Of a stretch of 64,000 nucleotides of DNA, positions 23,242 through 35,643 are shown piece by piece (within the stretch, counting starts at the first letter, position 1; each line of letters opens with the position of its first letter). The notes below the pieces were generated by a model. That model made no database searches, was not told where the DNA came from, and saw only the letters and a program-made list of their open reading frames with translations. The translations under genes were made by a program, and so were the position numbers. Location of the stretch: positions 87,512,749 through 87,576,748 of the forward strand of contig NC_092344.1 in the NCBI RefSeq assembly GCF_963676685.1. The letters run 5' to 3'. The stretch comes from Mytilus edulis. Taxonomy: Eukaryota > Mollusca > Bivalvia > Mytilida > Mytilidae.

Positions 23242-25890
23242 GTGAGCGTGCTCACTAAGGTTCTTTAATTGTCAATGTGCTGATGGATCTTTGTACGATG
23301 TAGATGTATATCCATGGGAAGATGGACTATCCACATACATGAGGGGGGTAATGGGTGTACCTTCATGAGGAATAACGGTAAAAATTCTTGACAAATGGCG
23401 TTAACGGTAATTTTTGGTGCATGACGATAAAATATGCACTTTCTTTTAGACGATACAAAAATCGATTTTAACGAATTTTTTTTCTAAAATAACAGTAACA
23501 ATAATTATTTGAGACATCTGACAAATCACCATAAGCATATTTTGACAAATCACGGTAAAATTTTCTATTGAAATGGATAATCAAACTTCCCATGGATAGA
23601 AACAAGTGTTTGTGTTATTATACCATTAATAGGTTATTACTATGCCCATTCTATACATGTGAACCTCCAGACGGGAATTTCAAAAATCCTGTTTTTAAGG
23701 GTCCCATTCATTCCTCTCATTGAACATGTTGAAGAGATCAAAATCCTGTGCATAAAATATTTCATGAATGAACATTTTTAGGCACCTTTTATACCCGTTT
23801 ACAAATGTTTATTTTTAAAGATGAAAAAGTCTGAGTGTATCTTAAGTGTGTAAGGTATAACTAACATTATTTGATTATGCAAGGTGTGTAGATTTTTACC
23901 TGGCCTGGCAGAGGCGAAGTAGCAAGTGATAATAGTTTGATTGAACAATAAACAGGTGATAGGATATTAAATACTGGATAGAGTTAATCATATGGTATAT
24001 GCCAAGGTTTAAAGGCCAAGGTATACATCATACATGTATATACCAGTGTTGATAGAAATTGCTTTATTTTTGTCAAAACATCAATGGGAAGGTTTTGATT
24101 GCAAAAAAACTTTTAATTAACTTTCAACTCAGCAAAGAAATACTAGCTATTTCACACTCCGATGCAGACATTATCCGTTTCACAAATGATAAAGGATGTG
24201 TTCTGAATGTCAATCTACAATCCTGTCCCCTTTTCATGAATGTGACCTACAGAATTAAGACTTGTAACCGGGTTTGTACTAACATGAGCAACATGATGGG
24301 TGCCAGTGTGGAGGAGGATCTGCTTATCCTTCTGGAGATCACCCCCATTTTTTGGTGTGGTGCATTGTGCTTAAGAAGCATTCACTAATCAAAAACAAAA
24401 CAAAAAACAGAAGATTCTCAGTATTTCTTTCAAGTGCTATCATTCAAATAGAAACTGAAAGGCTACCAAAATACTATAAATATGTAACATTCAGATGGAA
24501 AATCAAAAAACAACACTTTAAAAGACAATATTTATATCAGACAATTATTTTTAAGACAAAATTTATTGCTATAAAAAACCTTTAGACCAAAACTTCCCTA
24601 TCTCATGACCTTAGTTTCACACTCTATCACATTGATGGACAGTTTTGGTAAAGCACAGTTGAAGTCCAGGAGTCGGTTTCACAAAAAAACTTAAGACTAA
24701 GTTTGATTTTTAGTATACTGAAATTGTTCATGACTTAGGATCAATCTTAGTCGTAAGTTTTTTTGTGAAACCGACTGCAGAAAATTTCCTATAGTTTATG
24801 TAAATTAGGGGGAAAAGTCTTAGCTAGCTGTGTCCTATTTTTTCAGCATGGTCATGATGTAACAACCTATATACAATGTTATTTCTTCGTTATTCAGGTA
24901 CCCAGTACTCAAATCATAAATCTTTATTGATACATTTTAACATTCAAACCAATAATAAAAATGTACCGTTACAACAATATCCAACTCCAACTTATATTTT
25001 GACAAAGGACAGGTGATAACTCTGCTGATTGTAATTCTTCTTTACAGGTATACATGGTATAAGTTGATGATAAAACAGTGCATGTGAAACAAAATGGTAA
25101 ATATATGTTATGCATATGTGAGATTTATTTTGCTCTTGGTCATATTGGTTCCATAGATTTAATATGTTTGGAAAGTTTTGCACCATGTGCATGAATTAGA
25201 TGTTTCATAATATTTTCAGTAAAATGTTCTATTGGTAGTTTAAGGTTAAAGCATATTATGGTTCAAATATTAAAGTCATTGTAAAGTGTTTTAATGTTAC
25301 TTAACAGCTGAAACAACCATAGGCAAATCTTCAACAGAAAGTAAAACATTTGAATTTGTTTTGCATTTATAATGCCTTTATGGTTTTTCCTTGTCGTACA
25401 TAGAAACATAAGAAAGGAATGTATCTATAGTAATTCCAACAGGAAAAGATTTATCATAAGAACTTACTATCAGAGCTTACACCGTTACACACCAATATAT
25501 CACTGCAGCAATAACACATTGACCAAGGTATGCTCTATACCATATTCTATTAACATTTTGTTTATACTGTAATCAGAAATTATTGCCAAAAATGCAACAG
25601 AGTTATCATCGCAATGATTAAAACTCTCATGTTGATTTTTTTTTATGAATCAAACAGGATATATCAGATTATTGCAAAAATTAAAATTGCATTTTAGTCT
25701 AAAATGACAAAATAGCAATGATAAATCACACAATAATTTTAATTTACAGTACATGACTTAAAGACTGAGGAAGCCAGCATGTTTTCCATAGTTAACTCAC
25801 CACTTAAATATCTGAATTGAATATAGTATGTTTATGACAGGAAGCACCTGTTTGTCACACTGTACAGTTAATTATTGCTTTTATTTCCAG
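23242..25890. other. DPM3 upstream region; start exon expected but not found
   Basis: It holds a fragment of a mussel dispersed repeat (24130-24380, including 'gtgtggaggaggatctgctt') whose 109-codon frame is probably not a gene, and a hairpin at 24671-24776. No short ATG-donor exon could be chosen with confidence. Confidence 0.45.
24671..24776. mobile_element. 106-bp hairpin element
   Basis: AGTCGGTTTCACAAAAAAAC (24671-24690) and the following TTAAGACTAAG pair with CTTAGTCGTAAG...GTGAAACCGACT ending at 24776, giving roughly 30-bp arms with one mismatch cluster. No clear target duplication. Confidence 0.75.
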
Positions 25891-28292
25891 ATACCAAAGT
25901 TGTTTCAATGGTTGTTTGGTGTTGGTGCCTTCCTGAGTGTGTGGTTGGCAGTAGTATTGGAATATGTTCATGTTCAGTCATCTAGTTCATTTAAGTCATT
26001 ATTTATTATACCAGTAAGTTCATAAACTTAAGTCAACATTTTTATATAGAAAAGAGCCTAAGCTAAGATAGTAAGATATAAGCAAAATCAGAGAGATATG
26101 TGAGCAGTACATCAGTGAATGTGAATTTGCCTTAATTAAAAACGAATTTACTTTTAATGTACGGAATAAAGTAAATTTAGAATAAATCTATAGCAAAAAT
26201 ATTGGGACCAAATGCACATACAATGTTGTAGCTACTTTAAGTAAATTCATTGCTGATTTTACTGTATACTTTAAATAATTTGTGCCATATTTTCTCACAT
26301 GATGAATTAAAGACCAGGCTGTAATCACAACATTATTAAAATTAGACTTGTAAATTTCTGGAAAAACAACCTTATATTATGAGGTTAATTTATCATACTT
26401 TAGCAATGGGAAGTTCTGTTTTATTATCCTAATTTTAAAGCAGTTTGGCAATTTTATATGAAAATGCAAAGTAACAATTGTATTCTGGTTCTGAAATCTT
26501 TAATATCTTTAAATATAAGTATAATATATAAAAAGCTTAAATTGTTTTCATCTTTTGTAGCTGCCATTGATTGTTCTAGTCTCATTTGCAGTAAGTATGT
26601 TGTATAAGTCAACAGGCATAGTATTAATTAGAAATAAAATACATTAAATTGACTGGGAGTCAGAGTATTGTGTCCAGTAGAATAAGAATTCTTCCTGCAA
26701 ACTGGAACATTGTAAACTGGAACATTAAAAATCAGGCTCAGCCTGTCATAGTATAAAGTATGATTTATGTTCATATAGAATTAACATGTTCTCCCTGAAT
26801 ATGCAATTAGTTTGCCATCTGTCATAAACTATCTTATAAGGTATCCATGTACTTTTTTGCAGATATATTCTTTAGGTGTTATCATATATAGAGTTGCCAT
26901 ATTCAATAACTGTGAAGAAGCATCAAAGGAACTTCAATCGGTAAGATCTCAATTTATCAGAAAATTTAATGTTTGTATGATTGATTTCCTTCATTCATCA
27001 TTCCTTACATTTCATTACCAAATATTGAACAAACCTATCAAAATTGTTGAAAATAGATAAATGAAGATATGATATGAGTGACAATGAGACAACTCTAACA
27101 AGTCATAATTTGTAAAAGTAACAACTTTAGGTCAAAGTAGGTCTTCAACACAGAGCCTTGGCTCATACCAAACAGCAAGCTCTAAAGGGCTAAAAAAAAT
27201 GACTAGTGTAAAACCATTCCTATTGAAAATGCCTATATATAATATGGTTTGCATAGGCAGCAGCCAATTTAGTCTGGTATGGAACTATTAATTAAATGGG
27301 TTATTGGCAAATATCCACTGTGGGCTATTCCAGAAAAAAAATGTATGGGGGGGTTGGAAGGCACATTATATTAATAATACATGGGTGATGGGTATCAGAG
27401 CAACTTTTCAGACTATAATGCACTATAATTCTCAAATACAATTGTCTGGGTGGCGGGTGCTGACAAAAACTGCCTTCCAACACCCCCATACATTTTTTTC
27501 TGGAATAGCCCTGTCTGCTTGACATTATATTTGAGGGGGGGGGGGGGGGGAAGGACCTTTATCGGTACTCCAGAATTTGTTTTAAATCTCGGGATTTCGG
27601 GATTGATCCTTTCAGGATCCGGGAATTTATTTTTTCAAATTTGGGGATGGCAGGATTTAAATTTTTTAAATTCGGGACCTCAGGATTTCATGTTTTAAGT
27701 CCAGGATTTCAGAATCAGGACCCCTTCTACCCCTTCATATTTGACAAAATGATTGTTTATAATCAACTTAGAAGCACAACAAAGGTTAAAACTAAGTATA
27801 TATATTTTTAGCTTTTGTCATTCTTTTATCAACAAATTTCTATTTTTTTATGAATAACTTTTTTTTTAATTCATAACTTAACAAACTCACTGAAATATAC
27901 ACTTTCTGCTAAATATGATTTCATTGGACATTTACTGACCATTTATTATGCCCACAGAATTATCTCCCTTTAAGCCCAAAAATTGAAACATATTTTAGGT
28001 CAATATATATTTGGCTTATTATTTTAGGTTGAGACAATTGTTGAAATAAGAAGAAGAAAAATTCTACCATAATCTTGTTTACTTGACAACTGTGGAACAG
28101 TTTGATATACATGTAACAAATTGAAATTGAGTCATAATAAATCTGAATTGAAATAGATAAAGAGAACACTTGCACAAGTTATATAAGTGATACCAATATC
28201 AAATTTATAAAGATTTTTTATTCTTTTTTCAGCAAATAGAGGAAGCCAAAACTGATTTACAGAAGAAGGGATTCAAGTTTGACAACACATGA
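25891..28292 (+). CDS. DPM3: DPM3-like dolichol-phosphate mannosyltransferase subunit 3, exons 2 to last (start exon not found)
   Basis: DPM3 is the small ER-membrane subunit that stabilises and anchors the catalytic DPM1, which makes dolichol-phosphate-mannose for N-glycans, GPI anchors and O-mannosylation. Exons: 25891-26013, 26561-26590, 26863-26940, 28233-28292, all phase 0 with clear ag/gtaag borders, 96 codons including the stop. The product reads IPKLFQWLFGVGAFLSVWLA (first membrane helix), then LPLIVLVSFA joined to IYSLGVIIYRVAIFNNCEEA (second helix and the hallmark YRVA-F-C-EA-EL motif). It ends in the coiled tail SKELQSQIEEAKTDLQKKGF. Human DPM3 has 92 aa with the same plan, so only one or a few N-terminal residues should be missing. 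An in-frame ATG at 25828 would read through the acceptor and add about 21 unlikely residues. A tiny upstream exon is the better explanation. Confidence 0.92.
27070..27300 (+). repeat. Mussel dispersed repeat fragment in the last DPM3 intron
   Basis: It contains 'tgacaatgagacaactct', 'cataccaaacagcaagctct' and 'aaatgactagtgtaaaacca', phrases I recall as recurrent in Mytilus sequences. Non-coding. Confidence 0.6.
27322..27511. mobile_element. 190-bp MITE with about 40-bp TIRs
   Basis: GGGCTATTCC...ATGTATGGGG...TTGGAAGGCA is mirrored by TGCCTTCCAACACCCCCAT...GGAATAGCCC. TGT flanks both ends (27319-27321, 27512-27514), compatible with a 3-bp duplication. Small frames on both strands come from the arms. 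It lies in the last DPM3 intron. Confidence 0.8.
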
Positions 28293-28371
28293 CTTCACTA
28301 ATCACAGATTATTTTTATATAAACAATATTTACAAAACTGTACATATAAAACTGTAAGAAATATTTGTTCC

Positions 28372-28377
28372 AATAAA
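28372..28377 (+). terminator. Poly(A) signal of DPM3
   Basis: AATAAA lies 80 bases after the DPM3 stop codon. It is the first canonical hexamer downstream, so the 3' UTR is probably about 100 bases. Confidence 0.65.
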
Positions 28378-28489
28378 TAAAGTGGATCTGGTATATGTTC
28401 TTGTTTCTCATTCTGCAAAAACCTTTTAGTTGACCAATTGTTATTTAAACTCACAACTGGTCCAAACCTTCTTAGTGTTTATACCACAT

Positions 28490-28640
28490 CTCCTTATCTT
28501 TTACATGTGGGTTTTGCTCATTGTTGAAGGCTACACAGTGTAGTTGCTAACTTCTACATCATTAGGTCTGTGGTAGGTCTGTGGTGGAGAGTTGTCTCAT
28601 TGACAATCATATCACATCTTATTTTTATGTTGAAATCTGT
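28490..28640 (+). repeat. Mussel dispersed repeat fragment
   Basis: It contains 'gttgaaggctacacagtgta' and 'gagagttgtctcattgacaa'; related fragments lie at 18160-18230 and, reversed, at 38035-38080. Confidence 0.6.
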
Positions 28641-28895
28641 TGAAATCAAAATTGATTTGATTAATGAAAGTAAAGTTACCTGAAATGAGTTGTTTTACTT
28701 GATTGATTCTAACAGCCAACAATTTGTGTCAAACTAAACAGAATTGACATCAATTTGAATGATCTTGACTTTTATTGTAAATATCTATATGATATACAGT
28801 TGTAAAGTGACATTAGCTGAAATAGTTTTAGCTACACCTACCTTATCAGTTATATTCTGTATCTGAAAATATCTTCAGATATTGTACGAGCATGG

Positions 28896-29600
28896 TTTTT
28901 TGTCGAGATTGACATACTGATAGTGATCCAGCGGCTAAGGTGATGGCGGTGTTAGCTAACTTCTTAAAAGCTTTATATTTAAGAAGGTGGAAGACATGGA
29001 TGCTTCATACTTTGTATATGGATGCCTCATGTAACGAAGTTTCTGTCAGTCACATGTCCAATGTCCTTGACCTCATTTTCATGGTTCAGTGACTACTTGA
29101 AAAAAAAGTTAAGATTTTTTGTAAAGTTAAATTCTCTCTTATTATAAGTAATATGATAACTATATTTGGTATGTGCATACCTTGCAAGGTCCTCATGCCG
29201 TCAGACAGTTTTCACTTGTCCTCAACCTCATTTCATGGATCAGTGAACAAGGTTAAGTTTTGGTGGTCAAGTCCATATCTCAGATACTTTTAGCAATAGG
29301 TCAGGTATCTTCGGTGTATGGAAAACAAAAACATTTATTTTGAGAATCCCAGACACTATATTAGTTTTCACTTTTTTTTCACTAATTCCACGTGTTTTCA
29401 AGTGATAGTAAACTCGTAGTAGCCCACAATGCATTATAGTTCTTTGAGTCGATTGGTCAGTTTTGCAAGGCCATCATTGGCCTTGTGTTTGGTAAATTAC
29501 TATGCAAATATATTCTGACGTCAGGAAATCTAGAGTTCTCGACCTGTTTAAATATAATGCTTTTAAGAAGTTAGCTAACAAGTGTTGACCATTTTTACAA
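28896..29600 (+). repeat. Long dispersed repeat, left member of an inverted pair
   Basis: It begins TTTTTGTCGAG and contains 'atggatgcttcatactttgt', 'agtcacatgtccaatgtcct', 'ttttcatggttcagtgacta' and 'gcaaggtcctcatgc'. The same sequence, reversed, occupies 31130-31888. It also carries 30-bp internal inverted repeats at 28951-28981 and 29549-29579 (GTTAGCTAACTTCTTAAAAG and its complement). Confidence 0.8.
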
Positions 29601-29739
29601 AGTGATTTATAATAATATATTGTTGTTTAATAACAAATTTGGTTATAGTTGCTCTTTTATTGATGTATACTCATTTTACTCTTCCATCTATTGTCCTACT
29701 AAAGGATGACTGGAGAATAGAAATATGATAATGTCTTCT

Positions 29740-30002
29740 TTATACCAGTAGTAAAACTCTTGCCAAAGTGGGGCGTCTGTTTGGCTGAGAATGATGTAAA
29801 AGTATGCAGCCATGTCTTGTCAGAATGGAGACGGTTTTTATCTTGTACATTATGTAGGGAGAGTTGCACACTCCCTTGTAATAACTCTGTTGAGTGTCCC
29901 AAGGTGGACTGCTTGAAGGCAAAACTTCTTTCTTTATTAAATATACTTTCATTTTCTTGTGGTGGTCCAAATATATGTAACCATTATTTCAAACCGCCTT
30001 AA
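29740..30002 (+). other. Unrecognised cysteine-rich 80-codon frame
   Basis: An open frame starting MPKWGVCLAENDVKVC carries nine or so cysteines, including SCTLCRESCTLPC. It has no homologue that I recognise and no splice context, and it sits between repeats. It may be a fragment of an older repeat or an orphan exon. Low confidence that it is expressed. Confidence 0.15.
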
Positions 30003-31129
30003 GAATATGTCACAGGAGTATATACATCCAAAAGAATTTACAAGAAAACAATAAATTTAACTGTAGAAAACTAATTAATTGCAATTTTTATGCACGCTCT
30101 AAATATGCATGAAATGTTTGCCACTGGACATTAAGCAATCAACAGTCTAAAAGTTAAATTAAATGTTGCAAATGAAACTTGCAGTTAGGCTAAATATAAA
30201 TTAAATGGGATTGAACAAACTACTGCCGATAAATTTTGAATTTTCTTCTTTCAGCTCTTTTACTTTTTTTAAATTCAGGTGATTGTGCCCAAAAAACTTC
30301 AGCATTTATGAACTGATAGGGGCTTTTATCTTTTTGATTTAGCAAAATTCGACCTCTTCAAATACTGCAAGTAACATGTTTACTATGACTGTTGTATAAG
30401 ATGATTGTAAAGTGTACATGATAATCTTGCAGAGTTAATGTGCCCTTGACCTCAATTCCATGGTTCATTGCTCAAAGTTAAGAAGGGTGTCAGTGCCTGA
30501 GTGGTCATCTTCAGCAATCACTAGCGAGCCAACACTCAGTTTGAAATATCTCTTGTGGTGGTATGTCTGTTTGCACCTATCTTAATGACACCGTTAACCT
30601 TTTTCCTGTAATAGGTTGGTGGTTTTCTAGGGTACCAATAAAAACTGCTTTCTTTTGATATATATGAGAGTGCTGAATGTAGCTGTATACACCAATAATC
30701 AAAGGAAAATTTGAGTTGATAGGTCCTATTTAAGATACTATATGATTGTAGCATGTACATCAAATTGTAACCTCATTTTCATGGTTCAGAGTAGCATTTA
30801 CCTGTAGTGTTCGACTTTAAATCCATTTCAGATTCTATAAGAAATAAGTACACACTAATTTTTAGTTTATGGATTGTAAGTTTTACATATCCAGCTACAT
30901 AGGTGCATTGTTAATGTTCAGTTTTGGCAGCTATTTTTTGATGTGCTCCATTGTGACCTTATTATTTGCACAAGTTATAAAATGTGATATTTTGATGTTA
31001 TAAATCCTTTCCAATACCATTTTATTATCCACTTAAACCGACATAATCCCAAAACTTAAACATGCAACCTATGGAACAGTTTCAAAGCCAAACAAAAGTG
31101 CACACCCTGAAATGTCTCACCTTCTTTAC

Positions 31130-31888
31130 TAATCATTGATATTGTATTGATAGTCCTAAATATAAAGCTTTATCACAACTGTCACATAAACTTAACATAA
31201 ACCAAGAAAACTAAACATTGACCAATGAAACATGAAAATGAGGTCAATGTCAGATGAACCATGCCAGGCAGGCATATGTACAGCTAAAAATTCCTCCACA
31301 TATAGTTGACCTATTGCATATAGTATTAGAAAAAAAGACCAAAACTCAAAAAGTTAACTTTGACCACTGAACCATGAAAAAAAGTCAAGGTCAGATTACA
31401 CCTGCAAGTTGGACATTTACACCTTACAGTCCTTCCATACACCGAATATACAAAACCTATTGCTTATAGTATCTGAGATATGGACTTGACCATTAAAACT
31501 TAACCTTGTTCACTGATCTATGAAATGAGGTGGAGGTCAAGTGAAAACTGTCTGACAGGCATGAGGACCTTGCAAAGTACCCACATACCAAATATAGTTA
31601 TCCTATTAATTATAATAAGAGAGAATTGAACATTACAAAAAAATCTGATTTTTTTTTTCAAGTAGTGACATAACCATGAAAATGAGATCAAGGACATTGG
31701 ACATGTGACTGACGGAAACTTCATAAATTGAGGCATCTACATACAAAGTATGAAGCATCCATGTCTTCTACTTTCTAAAATATGAAGCTTTTAAGAAGTT
31801 AGCCAACGCCGCCGCCGTAGCTACTGCCACCGGATCACTATCCCTATGTCAAGCTTTCTGCAACTTCAGTTGCAGGCTCGACAAAAAA
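31130..31888 (-). repeat. Long dispersed repeat, right (reversed) member of the inverted pair
   Basis: Ends CTCGACAAAAAA. Read on the minus strand it matches 28896-29330 and extends further, with 'cggcggcggcgttggctaac' near its head. The spacing between the two members is about 1.5 kb. Part-copies of the 'cctcattttcatggttca' module also lie at 30440-30480 and 30768-30792. Confidence 0.8.
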
Positions 31889-32079
31889 CATCACTAAGGG
31901 GGCAGAACTTAAATGAGATTTGCTAAAGGTACAGCTGCATACCCAATATCATTAACTTTCCTTTAGTGGTTCTCTTTTCACTAACTTTATCTCAAAATTT
32001 AACAAAATGTTGATGCCAGAAACAGCAAGTGTTTGTTACTTCATACAAGGCAAGACAAAAATCTGGTAAAAAGAATGGG

Positions 32080-32540
32080 GAATGTGTCCATGGATATGTG
32101 TTTTGTTGTAATTGGCAATGTGTTTAAGATTGCTAACATATGGTTGAGGTAAACTTTAGTTACATAATGGAAACAAAAAATTCAGCATTGTTTTAATTTG
32201 TAAAGGGACATAAATCAAGAACACTAAGAAGTGATGCCACCAAAATTCAAACCTGTTCTCTGTTTTGTGGTAATTTCCATTGTGTATAAGATTCATAACA
32301 TTTAGTTGAGGCTAACTTAAGTTAAGAGAACAGAAGTGAAAAATTCAGTAATTTTTTCATTGGTAAAGTGGTGCCACCCAAATTTAAAGTTGATCATTGT
32401 TTTGTGGTAATAAACATTGTGTATAAGTTTCATAACATTTGGTAAAGGCAAACTTACATTTCAAGAACAGAAACCAATTTCAGGATGTACAGACAAATAG
32501 ACAAGGGTAATGCCCCTTCCGAAATTAATTTTGGTTCTCA
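32080..32540 (+). repeat. 'GGGCATAACTCTAGAACAG' family repeat, copy
   Basis: It contains 'attcataacatttagttgag', 'gtggtaataaacattgtgta' and ends 'caagggtaatgcccctt'. Same family as 4480-5110. Confidence 0.75.
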
Positions 32541-34818
32541 ATAAATTTTCAGTCAAGCAAAAATACAATTTGTTGATAAGCCCAGTCAGTGCACATATGA
32601 TTTTTAAGTGGTATTGGCATATTTTTTTTTATTTTTTGTGTTCATTGACTTCAATTGTTTTTAAATGTTTAATACTATGATATCAAGCAATCTTGTATAT
32701 AATTAACACATGTGTCCTGTTCTTATTGAGTATGACAACTAATACTAGTGGTATCCTTACTGCTGTTGAAATCATAATATCATTTTCCATACGTAAAACA
32801 TTTTATTTGTCTAAAACTATGGTCTAATTAATGATATTCTATGTTCTAAATTTGGTTAATATATAGCTTTAATAAATTTTTACACATTTACTTACATTTA
32901 ACATATATCACATCAGAAATAGAATCTTAAGAAAGGGACAAATATAACAAAAAAATAATCCACAACAAGCAAACATTGGTTCACTACAATATTAAATGCT
33001 TATATTGTTCTATGACAAAAATATGGTTTTATTATACCCATGGAAATGTAACAAAATTATTTACAAAAAAACATGATATAACGTAACAAAAAGCATTCAA
33101 GCAGTAAAAAGTTAGTATGAAAGGAGAAATTCTCTATGAGTATATACAAACAGGAGAAATACATTGTAGAAAAGCTATATATGAATTGGATTGCATTTTG
33201 TACAAATTAATGATTGTTGACAATTCATATACATAAAAGCAAAAGTGATAAATAGCTTGATAAAAATTAAACAATTTTACTGGATATGCCTTTTCAATTG
33301 TAAGTTTTGACATCCCATTAAAGTTCTATGCCTTTCCAATCTTAAGTTTTAACATCCCATAAAAGTTCTATCAGAAAAAATGTCTGATATATTTTAAAGA
33401 CAAAATATAGCATTCAATTTTAATAACTGTAACAATAAAATTCATTTTAATATGTTGTCCAATTTATAAACTTTTCTTACCTGAAAGAAGACCTGTATTC
33501 GTAGTCAATATCTTGAAATATCACTTTTATAAAAACAAATAATGAACTTTTTTGAAATACAATGATTTGTAATATTTAGTTTATAAGGGAAATTACCTTC
33601 AATGCACGAAAACCATGTATTATAGAAGAGACTGGTGATTTTGTTTTGCAGGGTTGTCTTCTCTTAGGCTCAAATTATGAGTTATAAAGATGTTTTAAGT
33701 CAAATCTAAATTTAAGATTGAAACTTTTTTTTAATTTTTCTGGTTTCCTTTATTTGTTTTATACTCAAAACATATAATCCTCATATTACTTGAAAACTTG
33801 ACAGACAAATGATTTTTTTTTTTTACAAAATTAGTGAATCATATCAACCAATTCATGGTGACCTACTTAATATTTAGTATAGGTCAATCATCATCAAACA
33901 ATAAGAAGTAAGACATTTTCCTTGAGATTCTTTAGATTTTCTATAGTTACATACCCATATCAAATCACTTATAATTTATTACAGATTACTTTATACGGGT
34001 ATAAAAATTACTTTGTTTTGAAATGAGAAAACTCCTCAAATATAGCTCCTTACCAAGAGAGTTGAAGAGACTCTTTTAAAACTTATTGTTTCTATTTCCA
34101 ACATTAGCACCTCTAACATATCAGGATGTCAGGTCTGGAAAGTTACCCCCCCCCCCCCCCCCCCCTGTCCTTGGAATAGGAAAAGTAAAGAAGAAAAATC
34201 TCCAAACATGTATCACAAACATATACATTGTTAAGAAAAAAGAAGAAAGTAAATGTGTCTTGTACATTACTCATAACATATTGGATTTACTTGTAAAAAT
34301 ACTGGTCACTGCTGCCTTTTCTTGCAGCTTTATCAAAATATAAATAAATATGTGTTAAAACAACCATTTCAATTTATACAACCATTGGTAATATTTTGTG
34401 ATGTTAATGTACAAAAAAAATGCATAAGATGATAAAAATATTATACTGTGAAGGTTGATATTAAATATGCAAACTGTGATCGTCCAACAAACAATTATAT
34501 CATATGGCACATATCTTAAGCACAATAGAAAATGTGGTTTTTAAATGTCATGGATATTTTTCTATTTACAAATATATAAATATATGAATGTACCATGTGT
34601 TCTATTCATGTTGCATTTGAAAACTTGCATCATAGATTTGACAGTTTAAAAGTAGTGCAGATGAAAACACTTAATTTGTTTGATTATATTTGAAAGTAGA
34701 ACCGCAATGTATAAAAATATTCTTCAGTCCCACAAACAAAATAAAGATTGTTTTTTCTTTCATTTTAATTTGTTATCTCCCTTTATCAGTAATTTATTCT
34801 TTAACAGATTCAAGACAA

Positions 34819-35210
34819 TAGACCACTTTCGAGTTCATCCGTCACCGGCAAAAACTCGTCAATTATACACGCCTTTATGACGTCATTTACCAGATAGAGG
34901 GGCTCGCCTGTATCCCTGCACTATTTACGTTCATCAAGCGTCTTAGTGATCGTCTTTGTGCAGGATAAACTAGAAATAATAGTTGCTCTGTAGGTACTTA
35001 CTGACATTTCCCTAATGACAGCAGTGTTGATTGTCAATTTTGAGAATTCAATTTGCCGAATAATTCGTACAATATAGAATTATAGTTTTCCAACCACTCG
35101 CTCAACATTGGGAGGAAGTGACGACGCCCCTAAACGCACAAATGACGATGATAAAGGCGCGTATAATTGACGAGTTTTTTCCGGTGACGGATGAACTCGA
35201 AAGTGGTCTA
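34819..35210. mobile_element. 392-bp MITE with about 61-bp TIRs
   Basis: TAGACCACTTTCGAGTTCAT... and ...ATGAACTCGAAAGTGGTCTA are mirrored over about 61 bases with only one or two mismatches. TA at each end could be a Tc1/mariner-type TA duplication around GACCACTTTC termini. The high arm identity suggests a recent insertion. No ORF. Confidence 0.85.
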
Positions 35211-35508
35211 TTAAATACTAAGTACAGAAACACTGATAAATTAAAATACAAATGTACTACGCAACATTTATCTTAATGTACAAAAATATATAGCCACTAG
35301 AACTCAACTCTACTTTTACTAGGATATTATGACATATTTGTTTTATAAGTACCATTCATGTAAAAATACATATTTTTTTAATTTTAACTGAAATCCAGTT
35401 GTAATTTACTCCCCCAAAAAAGGTTATAACTGTAAGTCATTGGGTACAAGTACTATTACTGTTTTTGTGATGTAGTAAAGGATATATTTGTAAGTTAACA
35501 ATAGATAT

Positions 35509-35643
35509 CAGGCCCGTAGCCAGGAATTTCCAAGGGGGGGTTATTTGGACTCACAAACTTGACTTTAACAGTCACAATTCGAACAGAACGTGGACTTTAA
35601 GTGCTTATTTGTTTTTCCTAAACCCCCCCTGGCTACTCGTATG
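35509..35643. mobile_element. 135-bp hAT-like MITE with GATAT duplication
   Basis: It starts CAGGCCCGTAGCCAGG and ends CCTGGCTACTCGTATG (imperfect inverted repeat, GTAGCCAGG core). GATAT stands on both sides (35504-35508, 35644-35648). Runs of G and C lie inside each arm. Confidence 0.75.

Noticed and set aside
24059-24388. 109-codon ORF upstream of DPM3
   Set aside because: It lies in sequence I recall as a dispersed mussel repeat, has no recognisable domain and does not splice in frame to DPM3.
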